Source of the DNA: Petunia secreta
Taxonomy: Eukaryota > Streptophyta > Magnoliopsida > Solanales > Solanaceae
DNA length: 64,000 bases
Direction of reading: 5' to 3'
Assembly (NCBI GenBank): GCA_029990175.1
Contig: JARKIP010000011.1
Coordinates: forward strand, 2,356,001-2,420,000
Shown: piece after piece, positions 33,952 through 43,054 of the stretch
Layout: each line of letters starts with the position of its first letter
Numbering within the stretch: position 1 is the first letter of the stretch
Notes under the pieces: generated by a model
What the model was told of the DNA's origin: nothing
What the model saw: the letters and a program-made list of their open reading frames with translations, nothing else
Database searches by the model: none
Made by a program: the position numbers and the translations under genes

Positions 33952-33959
33952 TATATAAA
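33952..33959 (+). promoter_or_regulatory. TATA box of the membrane-protein gene
   Basis: TATATAAA lies 105 bp upstream of the ATG at 34064. The broken paralogue has the same box at 38417, about 113 bp upstream of its ATG, which supports both as ancestral promoter elements. Confidence 0.7.
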
Positions 33960-34063
33960 CATAAACATTATACCATCAACCTCTACTCGTGAGGTTTAAT
34001 AATCTTCTTTTCTTCTCTTCTTCACACTCTTTTATTTGCTCTATTCTCTTCTACTTCATATTA

Positions 34064-34663
34064 ATGGCCAATAATTCAAGAATTGTCCTATTTTTTCTCC
34101 AAGCATGGATAACCTTTACCAATACGTTCAATTCCATACAATCCTGCATTTTCTATAAGTACGAGGAAGAAAGTACCACAACTTGTTCACTCACCATTCT
34201 TGGATTCTTCTTCACCATTCTCCTCAATTTTCTACAGCTAAAGTATCAAGGCAACGACAAAACTGATCCATTTCAAACACATCCCAAAACCATGCAAGTT
34301 TCAGTAACTTCTTTACTCATTTACTACTTACTATATGGTGTTAACCAGAGATTTTATTGTCATCCTCTTTATAGGAAATTGTCTGACCTCGTACAGCTTG
34401 TTATGGTTTTCTTTTGTACTCTCTGTTTGGCTTCTACAGCATCTGTCCTGTTCCCGGACTCTGTTTCCCCTGTTGTATATTTGCTCTGTTTTCTGGTTTG
34501 TGGAGGTGAAGTGTTATATTGGGTTTTCAAGAACATTATGCAGCAGTTTGAAGAAGAATCATATTTTCAGAGAAGGAGAGGTGAACCACTTTGGAACTTT
34601 GTAAGGAGGAGGACGAATATGGTTTTATATCCAGGGGAACAAAGGCCTAGAGCTCGTGTGTAA
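34064..34663 (+). CDS. Small multi-pass membrane protein, function unknown
   Basis: Single-exon ORF of 199 residues starting MANNSRIVLFFLQ. I do not recognise a named family. Hydrophobic segments at about residues 41-59, 79-94, 110-130 and 134-155 predict a four-helix membrane protein. The N-terminal amphipathic FFLQAWITFTNTF may contact the membrane. The C-terminus is basic (FQRRRGEP, FVRRRTNM, RPRARV) and would face the cytosol by the positive-inside rule. The start at 34064 is preferred over the in-frame ATG at 33989 because the paralogue aligns from this Met and the upstream stretch looks like 5' UTR. A TATA box is well placed and the ORF is uninterrupted. A near-identical layout at 38530-39134 shows duplication. 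Location, transport or signalling role cannot be assigned from sequence. Confidence 0.8.
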   Translation: MANNSRIVLFFLQAWITFTNTFNSIQSCIFYKYEEESTTTCSLTILGFFFTILLNFLQLKYQGNDKTDPFQTHPKTMQVSVTSLLIYYLLYGVNQRFYCHPLYRKLSDLVQLVMVFFCTLCLASTASVLFPDSVSPVVYLLCFLVCGGEVLYWVFKNIMQQFEEESYFQRRRGEPLWNFVRRRTNMVLYPGEQRPRARV

Positions 34664-34976
34664 TTTTTTAAAAATAAGCAGAGAGAAAATGTATTCTAGG
34701 TGCGGGTGTATTTGTACCATGATTATTTGTCATGTTGTTTTGAGATTATTATGCATGAATCATGCATGTTATTGATGGATATTGTTACTTTTTCCTTAAG
34801 TAGGGGTCATGTCTTGCCCAGTGTAGTGAAGTTTCAAAAGTTTCCAAGAATTTTATGGAGTAGAAAACGTTGTATTCCATTATTATGGAGGGTATGCTAA
34901 TTATTATCCTTGGCAATATGTGTCTTTTTCTTTGTCTTGTGAATCATGAAGATACAAATTTTGTTAAACCTTACTA

Positions 34977-35235
34977 CTCCCTCCGTCCCAATTTATGTGG
35001 CACTTTTCGCTTTTCGAGAGTCAATTTGACTAAACTTTGAAGCTAAATTGGATTGGATTAACTCAATATTTTAACATTAAAATTTATATTTTTGAAAACT
35101 ACTTGAAACGTACTTTAATTTACAACTTTTCTCATATTATTTTGGTGAAAAAATACGTCTTGAAATGTTGGTCAAAGTTCATGCAGTTTGAATCTCGAAA
35201 AGCGAAAAATGCCACATAAATTGAGACAGAGGGAG
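34977..35235. mobile_element. Stowaway-type MITE 1
   Basis: 259 bp with terminal inverted repeats CTCCCTCCGTCCCAATTTA and TAAATTGAGACAGAGGGAG, flanked by TA on both sides. This is the classic Stowaway (Tc1/mariner-derived) end and target. It lies about 310 bp downstream of the intact gene. Confidence 0.92.
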
Positions 35236-35468
35236 TACTTTCTTGTATGAGAGTCCTATTCATGTCACCTCTTGTCACTTTTGCATTCATCTCCGTTTTA
35301 GGAAAAGGACATTGGACAGTGACAACTTTAGGTGTCTCTGACTTGTAAATGAAAGGAGTGGGAGTATAAAACTTTTGGATGATTCAGAATAGATGGCTTT
35401 GTCATAAATATACATTTTCTTTTGACTTTTTTCCGCTCACGATCGGACACACATTATCAGTTGGCATT

Positions 35469-36361
35469 TGTAGACGAGTAAATTTTATTGGATCAAAATC
35501 CATGAAATAATATGGCTATTTATTAAATTTAAGACATATTAGTCCAAATAAGTGTTATGGGCTAATATAATTGGGCTAATTATTTAAATATAATAAAAGT
35601 CCAATCTTTTTAGGCTAGCCAAATTAGCCTAAGGCCCAATGGATATAAGTTTTCCTAGAAGCCCAAAAATGTGCTACGTGGCAAGTGACGTGGCGCCAAG
35701 TCAAATGAAATAGCCAATTGGATCATGCCACTCGTCAAATGACGTGGCAATCCAAGTCAAACCCAAAGGCCAATGAAAATACGCCATGTGGACATGTGAC
35801 ATATTATGGCCAATCAAATATGGCCTAGTCACTGCTTAAATCTGATTGGCCGGTCCACGGGCCAAGGCCCGTCAGGGTTTCTTAGTGGCTACTCCACCCC
35901 ATATCTATATAAAGGGGTCAAATCTCTCATTTGAGGGTAGAAGAAATCAGATGCAAGAATCCATAACAAGAAGCAAGAAAGAGCTCGTGGATCAAAGCAA
36001 GAGATTTCTACAAAAGCTGCAAGCACTCAAATATTTCTCTACAAGTTCTAGAGATCAAGACGAAGATTCAAGATCAAGCTTCAAGCCCTTGAATCCAAGT
36101 TCAAGATCAAGACCAAGTTCAAGATAAAGCTCCAAGCTCTTGATCTCATCAAGTCAAGATCAAGATCAAATCCAAATCAAAGTCCAAGTCCAAGTCCAAA
36201 CTTCAAGATCAAGCTCAAAAGCCCTTGAAGTTATAATTTTGAAAAGACGAATCAGAGGAATCATAGAGATTGTAACACTCATATTTTGATAAATAAAATA
36301 TATTGTTGCAATATTTTCTTGTCTCGATATTTATTTTCTTGACGCGAATTTAGTTGTTCCA
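35469..36361 (+). repeat. LTR A of the TRIM-like composite
   Basis: Starts TGTAGACGAG and ends TTGTTCCA. It has ACGTGGC repeats (about 35675-35800), a TATATAAAG box (about 35908) and a low-complexity CAAGATCAAGTTCAAG region at 36050-36230. Confidence 0.7.
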
Positions 36362-36366
36362 AATTC

Positions 36367-36385
36367 TGGCACGCCCAGTGGGACC
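36367..36385 (+). promoter_or_regulatory. Primer-binding site
   Basis: TGGCACGCCCAGTGGGACC lies just after LTR A. The same core recurs at 36939-36955 after LTR B. This motif is a known plant gypsy-type primer site. I do not assign the tRNA here. Confidence 0.7.
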
Positions 36386-36525
36386 AGTTCTGCCCTTCAT
36401 CTCTTCTCTCACAAGCAAAAAAAAGCATCTTCAACAATGGAGCCCAAATATGGGGGCAAGATCTCCCATACTTCAAATCTTGTCTTCGCATCTACAACTC
36501 AAACAAGACTTGAAGTGGGGGCATT

Positions 36526-37340
36526 TGTAGACACTGAAAATTTGTTAAATTAGTCCATAAAAATATTAGACTAGGGTTTCTACAAGATTAGCATATTAGG
36601 GTTACTTGGAGGCTACTCCACCAAACCCTAACTCACTCCTATAAAAAGGGCTTCATATCCTCTAGCAAACGCATCTCAAAAATATCAAGAGATCACAAAA
36701 AGACACCAAATATGTCTTTCTAGCCTCTTCTTGATCACCAAATACATCAAGGAGATGTAAATCATCGTAGTTCGAGAAATACGCCGCTAAGGCCCTCGAA
36801 TTAAGGATAATAAATAGAAGGAAAGAATTAAGGGATCACCAGAATTGTACTCACAGTTTTGATGAATAAAAGCAATTGTTTTCTTTATATTGTTTGCAGT
36901 TTATTTTCAATCCTTGCAAAATTTTATTGCAAACAAATTGGCACGCCCAGTGGGATTGAAAATAAACTGCAAACAATATAAAGAAAACAATTGCTTTTAT
37001 TCATCAAAACTGTGAGTACAATTCTGGTGATCCCTTAATTCTTCCCTTCTATTTATTATCCGTAATTCGAGGGCCTTAGCGGCGTATTTCTCGAACTAGG
37101 ATGATTTACATCTCCTTGATGTATTTGGTGATCAAGAAGAGGCTAGAAAGACATATTTGGTGTCTTTTTGTGATCTCTTGATATTTTTGAGATGCGTTTG
37201 CTAGAGGATATGAAGCCCTTTTTATAGGAGTGAGTTAGGGTTTGGTGGAGTAGCCTCCAAGTAACCCTAATATGCTAATCTTGTAGAAACCCTAGTCTAA
37301 TATTTTTATGGACTAATTTAACAAATTTTCAGTGTCTACA
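36526..37340. repeat. Near-perfect 388-bp inverted repeat (LTR B head-to-head pair)
   Basis: Arms 36526-36913 and 36953-37340 are equal in length and differ at three positions by my count. The 39-bp centre holds the end of LTR B and a primer site TGGCACGCCCAGTGGG. Transcription through it would yield a long hairpin RNA. Confidence 0.95.
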
Positions 37341-37601
37341 GCACTATTAAATGTGTTGAACCTTATTCTAAAGATACTTTTGTACGACAAATATTTACTC
37401 ACACAATATTAACATCTCACCAATAAAATTAACTTTAACAGTTAAAATTAATTAAAGAAAAGAAAATGTTACATCTCTTATTGATATCCTAGTTTAAATC
37501 TTTGTGATAACTGGGTTTCATCGTTTACATATAATAGAGCGAAATCTTTTAAATATCTTCATCAACTATTTCTAAATCTTCTTTGATTTGCTTACAAGTT
37601 A

Positions 37602-37860
37602 CTCCCTCCGGTCCATTTTATTTGATAGGTTTCACTTTTCGAGAGTCAAGTTGACCAATTTTCGAATTCAAATTGAACTAAATTTAGTCAATATTTTAAA
37701 ATTATAATTTAGATATTAAAAAGCTACACGAAAAGTACTACAAGTTGCAATTCTTGTCATATTAATATGGTGAAGAAATATATCTCAATATGTTGGTCAA
37801 AATTTACATTATTTGACTTTTAAAAAAGGAAAGTGATCAAATAAAATGGACCGAATGGAG
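37602..37860. mobile_element. Stowaway-type MITE 2
   Basis: 259 bp, ends CTCCCTCCGGTCCATTTTAT and ATAAAATGGACCGAATGGAG, flanked by TA. It lies between the two paralogous genes. Confidence 0.88.
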
Positions 37861-38416
37861 TATATTTTTGTCAAGAATGATTTTCTTCTTAAGACAAACA
37901 ATGAGGTTTCTAAAATATAGGTTTTTGACTTAATGAACTCGGTTATGATGTCACTTTTCTCTAGAGGATTTTCCTTCGTATGGTAATGTGGTAAAGATTG
38001 CAACGTAGTGATAATGGTCATACAAAAAAAATACGTCCTTCTCCGTGTTTTGACTTTTTTTTTTTTTTAATATTCATTTTGGAGCATTCAAGAAGAAATG
38101 CATATTTAGGTTATGTACCAATATGCATCTCTTTTTTATCCTTGAATTCTTAAAAACTGAAAGAAAAAGATTTGTCAAAAGAATAGAGAAGGGCGAATAA
38201 CTCTAACATCCCCTGGACATGCAACACCTATTGGATATTGGTACTTTTTATTTACCAATTCAACACTTCCTGTGAACCTTATAACCTTCAAATAATGTAG
38301 CAATAACTAATAACCTTATGACCTTCCGTGTTTTGACTTACGGACCAAACTTAGATAATGTATCCATATGTAATTTTATGAAAGATATTCTTTTTCTTTT
38401 TCCTTTTTCACTCGCC
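37861..38416. other. Intergenic, promoter region of the broken paralogue
   Basis: AT-rich with a 14-base T run at about 38056. No ORF is supported. It leads into the TATA box at 38417. Confidence 0.4.
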
Positions 38417-38424
38417 TATATAAA
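38417..38424 (+). promoter_or_regulatory. TATA box of the broken paralogue
   Basis: TATATAAA lies in the same relative position as at 33952, about 113 bp before the ATG at 38530. Confidence 0.6.
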
Positions 38425-38529
38425 TGAGATGAGAATTAAAGGACTCCTACATCACATTCTCTTCTGCTTCTTCTAATTTTCCTTGTTCACTCCCTTCTAT
38501 TTGATCTGGCCCTTGTAGTTCAATCATCA

Positions 38530-39134
38530 ATGACTAATAGTTCAAGAATTTGCCTATTTCTCCTCCAAGTATGGACAACATTCACCAATCAGCTCAAATC
38601 CAATTTCATGACTACACTTTCCTACGTTTTCTCTATTTACGAGCTGCAAAGTACCACAACTTGCGCTCTCACAATTCTTGTATTCTGCTTCCCAATTCTC
38701 CTCAACTTGCTACAACTTAAATATCAAGGCAATGACAAAACTAATCCATTTCAAACACATCCCTAAATCATGAGGGTTTCAGTAGCTGCTTTGCTCAGAG
38801 ATTCTCTTGTCATCCTATTTATAGGAAATTCTCCCACCTCGTACAACATGCTATGATTTTCTTTAGTTCTCTATCTTTGGCGTCTATTGCCTCTGTTCTG
38901 TTCCCTGATTCTGTTTTCCCAGTTGTGTTTGTTCTCTGTTTTATGCTTTTTGGAGGTGAAATGCTGCATTGGGTTTTCAAGAAAATAATGGATCAGTTTG
39001 AAGAAGAATCAAATTTTCGGAGGAGGAGGGGTGAAACTGGTTGGAACTTTGTAAGGAGGAGGATGAATATGTTTTTTTGCCCACTCGAACGGAGGCTCAA
39101 TCTGTTAACTCCAGTTTTGATGAGTACAATGTAG
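38530..39134 (+). pseudogene. Broken paralogue of the small membrane-protein gene
   Basis: It starts MTNSSRICLFLLQVWTTFTN, aligned with the protein at 34064, and keeps TTTCALTIL and LQLKYQGNDKT. A Lys codon has become TAA at 38764-38766. About 28 bp are then missing relative to the intact gene (near 38800), shifting the frame. The downstream half is open in the shifted frame (38853-39134: SLASIASVLFPDS, GGEMLHWVFKKIM, WNFVRRRMNMF). Either lesion removes helices 2-4. The spacing of about 4.5 kb and same orientation indicate a tandem duplicate separated by TE insertions. Confidence 0.85.
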
Positions 39135-39249
39135 TTAAATTTCATGGACTGATAACTTAACAATGTTATCTTGTTTGTCAGGAACAAAAGGATTCAGTCG
39201 CCTACTTTTGAGAAGAAGAAGTAAAGATTCTGGTCTGTGATGTATTAAT

Positions 39250-39905
39250 TGAAAGAAGATCTTGTTGGCTGAAGTCTATCTTAAAGATCTCAGTTATTGG
39301 AGTCAATCTCGCATATCAAGAATTCAAGAGGAAAATCATGATCCATTAAGGCTCTTACCTAATTCTCAAAAAGGATCAATCAATGCTTTTTTGGGGATCA
39401 AATCCCTTGAGTCAAGAATCTCTTCATTTAAGGAAAAAATATCACTCTCATATCAATGAAGGATTCACAAGACAAATTTGTTGTTCACACGATGAAGACT
39501 CTGATGCTATATAAACCCAAGCCGTTGTCTGTCTTATTTAAGCAACCTTAAGCTTTCTAGCATTCTCTTTTAAGTCTTGAAAACATTGTAATCTTTAGAG
39601 TTTACTTCTGTGCAAGAAAAAGAAAAGAGAGATCAGAGAGAAAGGAATGTTAGTATCGAGTGAGTTGGTTAACTGTGTAACCAACACTGTATCATTTGTA
39701 GTGATCGAAGGAACAAAACCATACAATTGTATCGTTGGTGGTGAACGAAGGAAAACCATCATCCTGTACTTTGGAGAAACGAGCTGAAGAGATAACTCCC
39801 TTGTGACCCAAGGGGACTGGATTAGGAACCATTTTGGTTCTGAACCAGTATAAAAATCGATTGTGTCCTTTAGTTTTCTGCAACTGAATTTGATATTCAT
39901 CACTG
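39250..39905 (+). mobile_element. Solo LTR-like sequence of copia type (ends uncertain)
   Basis: It has a TATATAAACC box near 39510, a GTTGGTTAACTGTGTAACCAAC-like palindromic region near 39664, and the GAACCAGTATAAAA segment (about 39842) found near the end of some Solanaceae copia LTRs. No internal region follows. I could not fix exact termini or a target duplication. Confidence 0.45.
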
Positions 39906-39950
39906 CTTAAGATCTAGTCGACTGAAACTAAAATATAAGATTAAAAGTTA

Positions 39951-40229
39951 CTCCCTCTGTCCCAATTTATGTGGCACCATTTCCATTTTTGTTTGTCCCA
40001 AAATGAATGGCACATTTCCTTATTTGACAACTATTTAATGCACCATCTTATTGGGCCCTATATACTTTTAAAGCCACCAACAATTTTTTGGTTACTCAAA
40101 TCTTTTCTTTCTTAATCTTCTCTTTCTTACTTTTTCAAGGGTAAAAATTGAAACTTTACAAGGTCAACCTCTATTTTCTTAAATTCCGTGTCCGATCAAA
40201 TGGTGCCACATAAAATGGGACGGAGGGAG
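39951..40229. mobile_element. Stowaway-type MITE 3
   Basis: 279 bp, ends CTCCCTCTGTCCCAATTTAT and ACATAAAATGGGACGGAGGG, flanked by TA. Confidence 0.88.
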
Positions 40230-40303
40230 TATAATTCACCCCCTCTTATATCTTCACAATCTTCCCGTGTAATATTGCAGATAAGTAGAGAACTACTATA
40301 TTA

Positions 40304-40562
40304 CTCCCTCCGTCCCATTTTGTTTGTCGTAGTTCGGATTTTGAGAGTCAAACAAATTTATCTTTGACCGTAATTTTTATATATATCTTTTACATATTTT
40401 GAGTTGTAATTTATTGTGACTTATAGTACTTTTCATGTAGTTTTCAAATATGTAAATTTTATTTAAAAAAAGTTAAAGATATTATATCATAATCTACGGT
40501 CAAATTTAAGAAGTTTGACCCTCGAAATTCGAACTACGACAAACAAAATGGGACAGAGGGAG
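40304..40562. mobile_element. Stowaway-type MITE 4
   Basis: 259 bp, ends CTCCCTCCGTCCCATTTTGT and ACAAAATGGGACAGAGGGAG, flanked by TA. The inverted repeats extend inward for about 35 bp. It lies only 74 bp from MITE 3. Confidence 0.92.
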
Positions 40563-40564
40563 TA

Positions 40565-42136
40565 TATATTATTGGTGTGTGTAGTTTATATGTTATTTTC
40601 GAGATTTCAGTAGTTGTACTAGTAATATTAAGTTAAATGCATGTTATCGAAGATATTAGTACTTTTTTCTTATGTTGTGGTCCTGTCTTGCTCTTAAGCA
40701 TAGTGACACCGTTTTCATGTAAAATATCAGCCCTGGGCAATGTTTTCTTTTTCTGAGAAGGTACAACAAATCTTGTTAAATCTTGGTATATCTTTCTTCT
40801 CTCTTTTATTCGTCACTTTTCTTACCTCAACCTTTTGTCACTTCTTTGTTCTTCTTTCGTGGGAAAAATAATTTCTTTATTCAAATGAATTTCTCAAATA
40901 TCACAAAATAATTTTGAATTCAAACATGTTTATACTAATTTATGCTGTTTCAATACACTTGTTTTGGAAGCGTATCTAGAGTTTTTGTTTGTTCTAGAGT
41001 AGATCGCTTAAACGAAGGACTGAATTTGATAAAGTACTCGAAGTTCAATATTTTTTTTTTTCAAATATTCAGTTTCCTAAATAGCAATGACAAAGTGTCT
41101 ACGTGTGCACCTCGCCCACTTTTCTGAAGTGTATAAAATTATTGATACAACAATAACTTCTGGGCCGTAATGTTGATTCTGAATTAGATGAGAGAGATTA
41201 CAGACGATTTTGTCCTGGTTTGACATGTAGATCCTTATAAAAAATCTAAATAAAGAGTTTAACATAGTCAATGTAATTTTTTATTTTCTCAAGTTAAGTC
41301 AATCTACTAAAAGTGACTCTCTATAATAAGTTTAATAAAGTAACCAACGTATTATGAAAAATTAAAATATAATTATAGTGTAAGTTTTAATCTGGAATAA
41401 AAAACACAAACCAAGGTTTGAAGTAAAAAATCTTAAAAGTTTTGAAAGCAAGGAAATTAGAAGGAAAACTATATATTTTTTCTAGCAAGAAATCTTAAAA
41501 GTTCTGAAAGCAAGGAAATTAGAAGGAAAACTATATGTGTTTTCTAGAAAATTTGTGTTCATTAATAAAAAACCTTTTCTACCAAGACCAGTATGAAAGT
41601 TATCCTTCAAAGTTAAAAACCACCAACCAAAATGGTTGTTCCAAAGTGTTAATTGGTTTAACATTAATTTATTATTGTTAATTTGTTCAACATTAATTTA
41701 CTATTGTTAATTTGTTTAACATGTTAGAAATATTAATTAATTCAATATTTAATATCTTTGTTAATTAGTTTAACGAGTGCATAAATGATAATTATTTTAA
41801 CATTTAACTTATTTTATTTAATATGTTAAATAAAATTTAAAAAAAGTTAATTTGTTTAATTAGATCCATACAGGATTATATCATGAAAATAAAATGTTGT
41901 TTTTAAACATGATTAGACATTAAGCTAAGTAGTTGACTAGGTTAATTTACATGTGTTTAATTTTTGGACGATGACTGGGAACATAGTGAACTTTCGACTC
42001 CATTATTAATATATGTGTTTATTAACTTAATCAACTTAGAGCTTATTGTCCGAATATATATGTTGAACGTAGTACTTGCGTTTAGAAATTCTTTCTTTAG
42101 ATCCTCACTATATTTTTTTTATTTTGTTAAAAGAAT
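40565..42136. other. AT-rich region; tandem 62-bp duplication; copia leader at the right end
   Basis: No gene is supported. A 62-bp direct duplication spans about 41428-41551. 41650-41800 has repeated TTAATTTGTTTAACAT motifs. From about 41905 the sequence resembles the leader before the copia gag at 62249 (a GATGA-TGG-AACATAGT segment in both), so the copia element begins here with its 5' LTR and primer site missing. Confidence 0.5.
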
Positions 42137-43041
42137 GTCTACTGCTGCTAAGAACATTGTTGCTGAGCTCAACAAAGGGTTGAAACTCAATGGTGACAAC
42201 TATGAGACCTAAAGCTTAAAATTTTAATATGTGCTTGAAGAGCAAGAGGCTCTGGAGGCAATTAACATCGTCATAGATGAGCCTGAGGAAGGCACCACGA
42301 CTCAGCATAGGCGTGACCGTGCGGCTTATGATGCTTGGAAAAAGAAAGACTCCTTGGCTCGCATTACGTTGCTGAGCACCTTAGATGATGATATCTTAAG
42401 AGAATTTAAGGATCACCAAAGAGCTATGGGTCTTTGGGATGCTTTGAAGAATAGGTTTTGTACATGTTCTATTTAAAGGCTACGATCCTTAACAATCAAG
42501 CTTGACTCATACAAGAAGCGCCCAGAACATTCAGTAAGAACTCATCTGAGGCTTATGACAAACATGATTGGGGAGTTAAAAGATGTTGGCCATGTGTTGA
42601 CCGATGAGCAACAAGTTCAAGCTGTCATACGGTCCTTACCTAATTCTTGGGATCATATGAAGATGCATTTGGCCCACTAATCAGCTAATCAAGACTCTGG
42701 ACGATGTCCAGAGATATCTTGAGCTTGAAGAGGATCGGCTTGAGGCTGCTAAGCCAACAGCTGAGTTGCATATGGCAACATCCTCTAAGGCCAAAGGTGG
42801 ATTTAAGAAAAAGAATTGGGTTAAGAAAAGAGGTCCAACTCAGTCTCAGCCTGCAAAAAGAGCAAGGGCAGAACAACAAGGCAATAACAAACGTCCCAAA
42901 CGTGTCAATGTTGCAAAGGTGAAATGCTTTAACTGTGACAAAAAGGGTCACTATGCTAAGGATTGCTCTGAGCCTCCTAGAAAGGTATTTCACAAAACTC
43001 AAACTAGTGAACTTTGTGTTTCTAGTTCAGTATTTTTTTAC
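42137..43041 (+). pseudogene. Ty1/copia gag (element 2), broken
   Basis: It starts MSTAAKNIVAELNKGLKLNG, like the gag at 62249. Visible parts: LEEQEALEAIN, TTQHRRDRAAYDAWKKKD, a TDEQQVQAVIRSLPNSWDH segment, and a nucleic-acid-binding CCHC knuckle CFNCDKKGHYAKDC (about 42928-42969). Stops at about 42210, 42474 and 42678 plus a frame change near 42680 break it. Confidence 0.88.
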
Positions 43042-43054
43042 TGAATCTAATTCT

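Larger units (their letters stand above)
35469..37340 (+). mobile_element. TRIM-like composite retroelement with inverted terminal LTR pair
   Basis: Order: LTR A (35469-36361), primer site, 140-bp non-coding interior, purine tract GAAGTGGGGGCA (36512-36523), then LTR B forward (36526-36935), a second primer site, and LTR B reversed (36953-37340). The outer flanks are GCATT (35464-35468) and GCACT (37341-37345), a possible target duplication with one mismatch. There is no coding capacity. LTRs A and B resemble each other mainly at their ends, so the unit is chimeric. Confidence 0.78.

Noticed and set aside
35846..36127. 93-residue ORF
   Set aside because: It lies in the transcribed part of LTR A and is driven by the CAAGATCAAG low-complexity tract.
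37321..37345. Inverted LTR pair as two independent solo-LTR insertions
   Set aside because: Equal arm lengths, breakpoints both at the GGATTG/CAATCC position and a shared single primer site at the centre favour one fold-back event.
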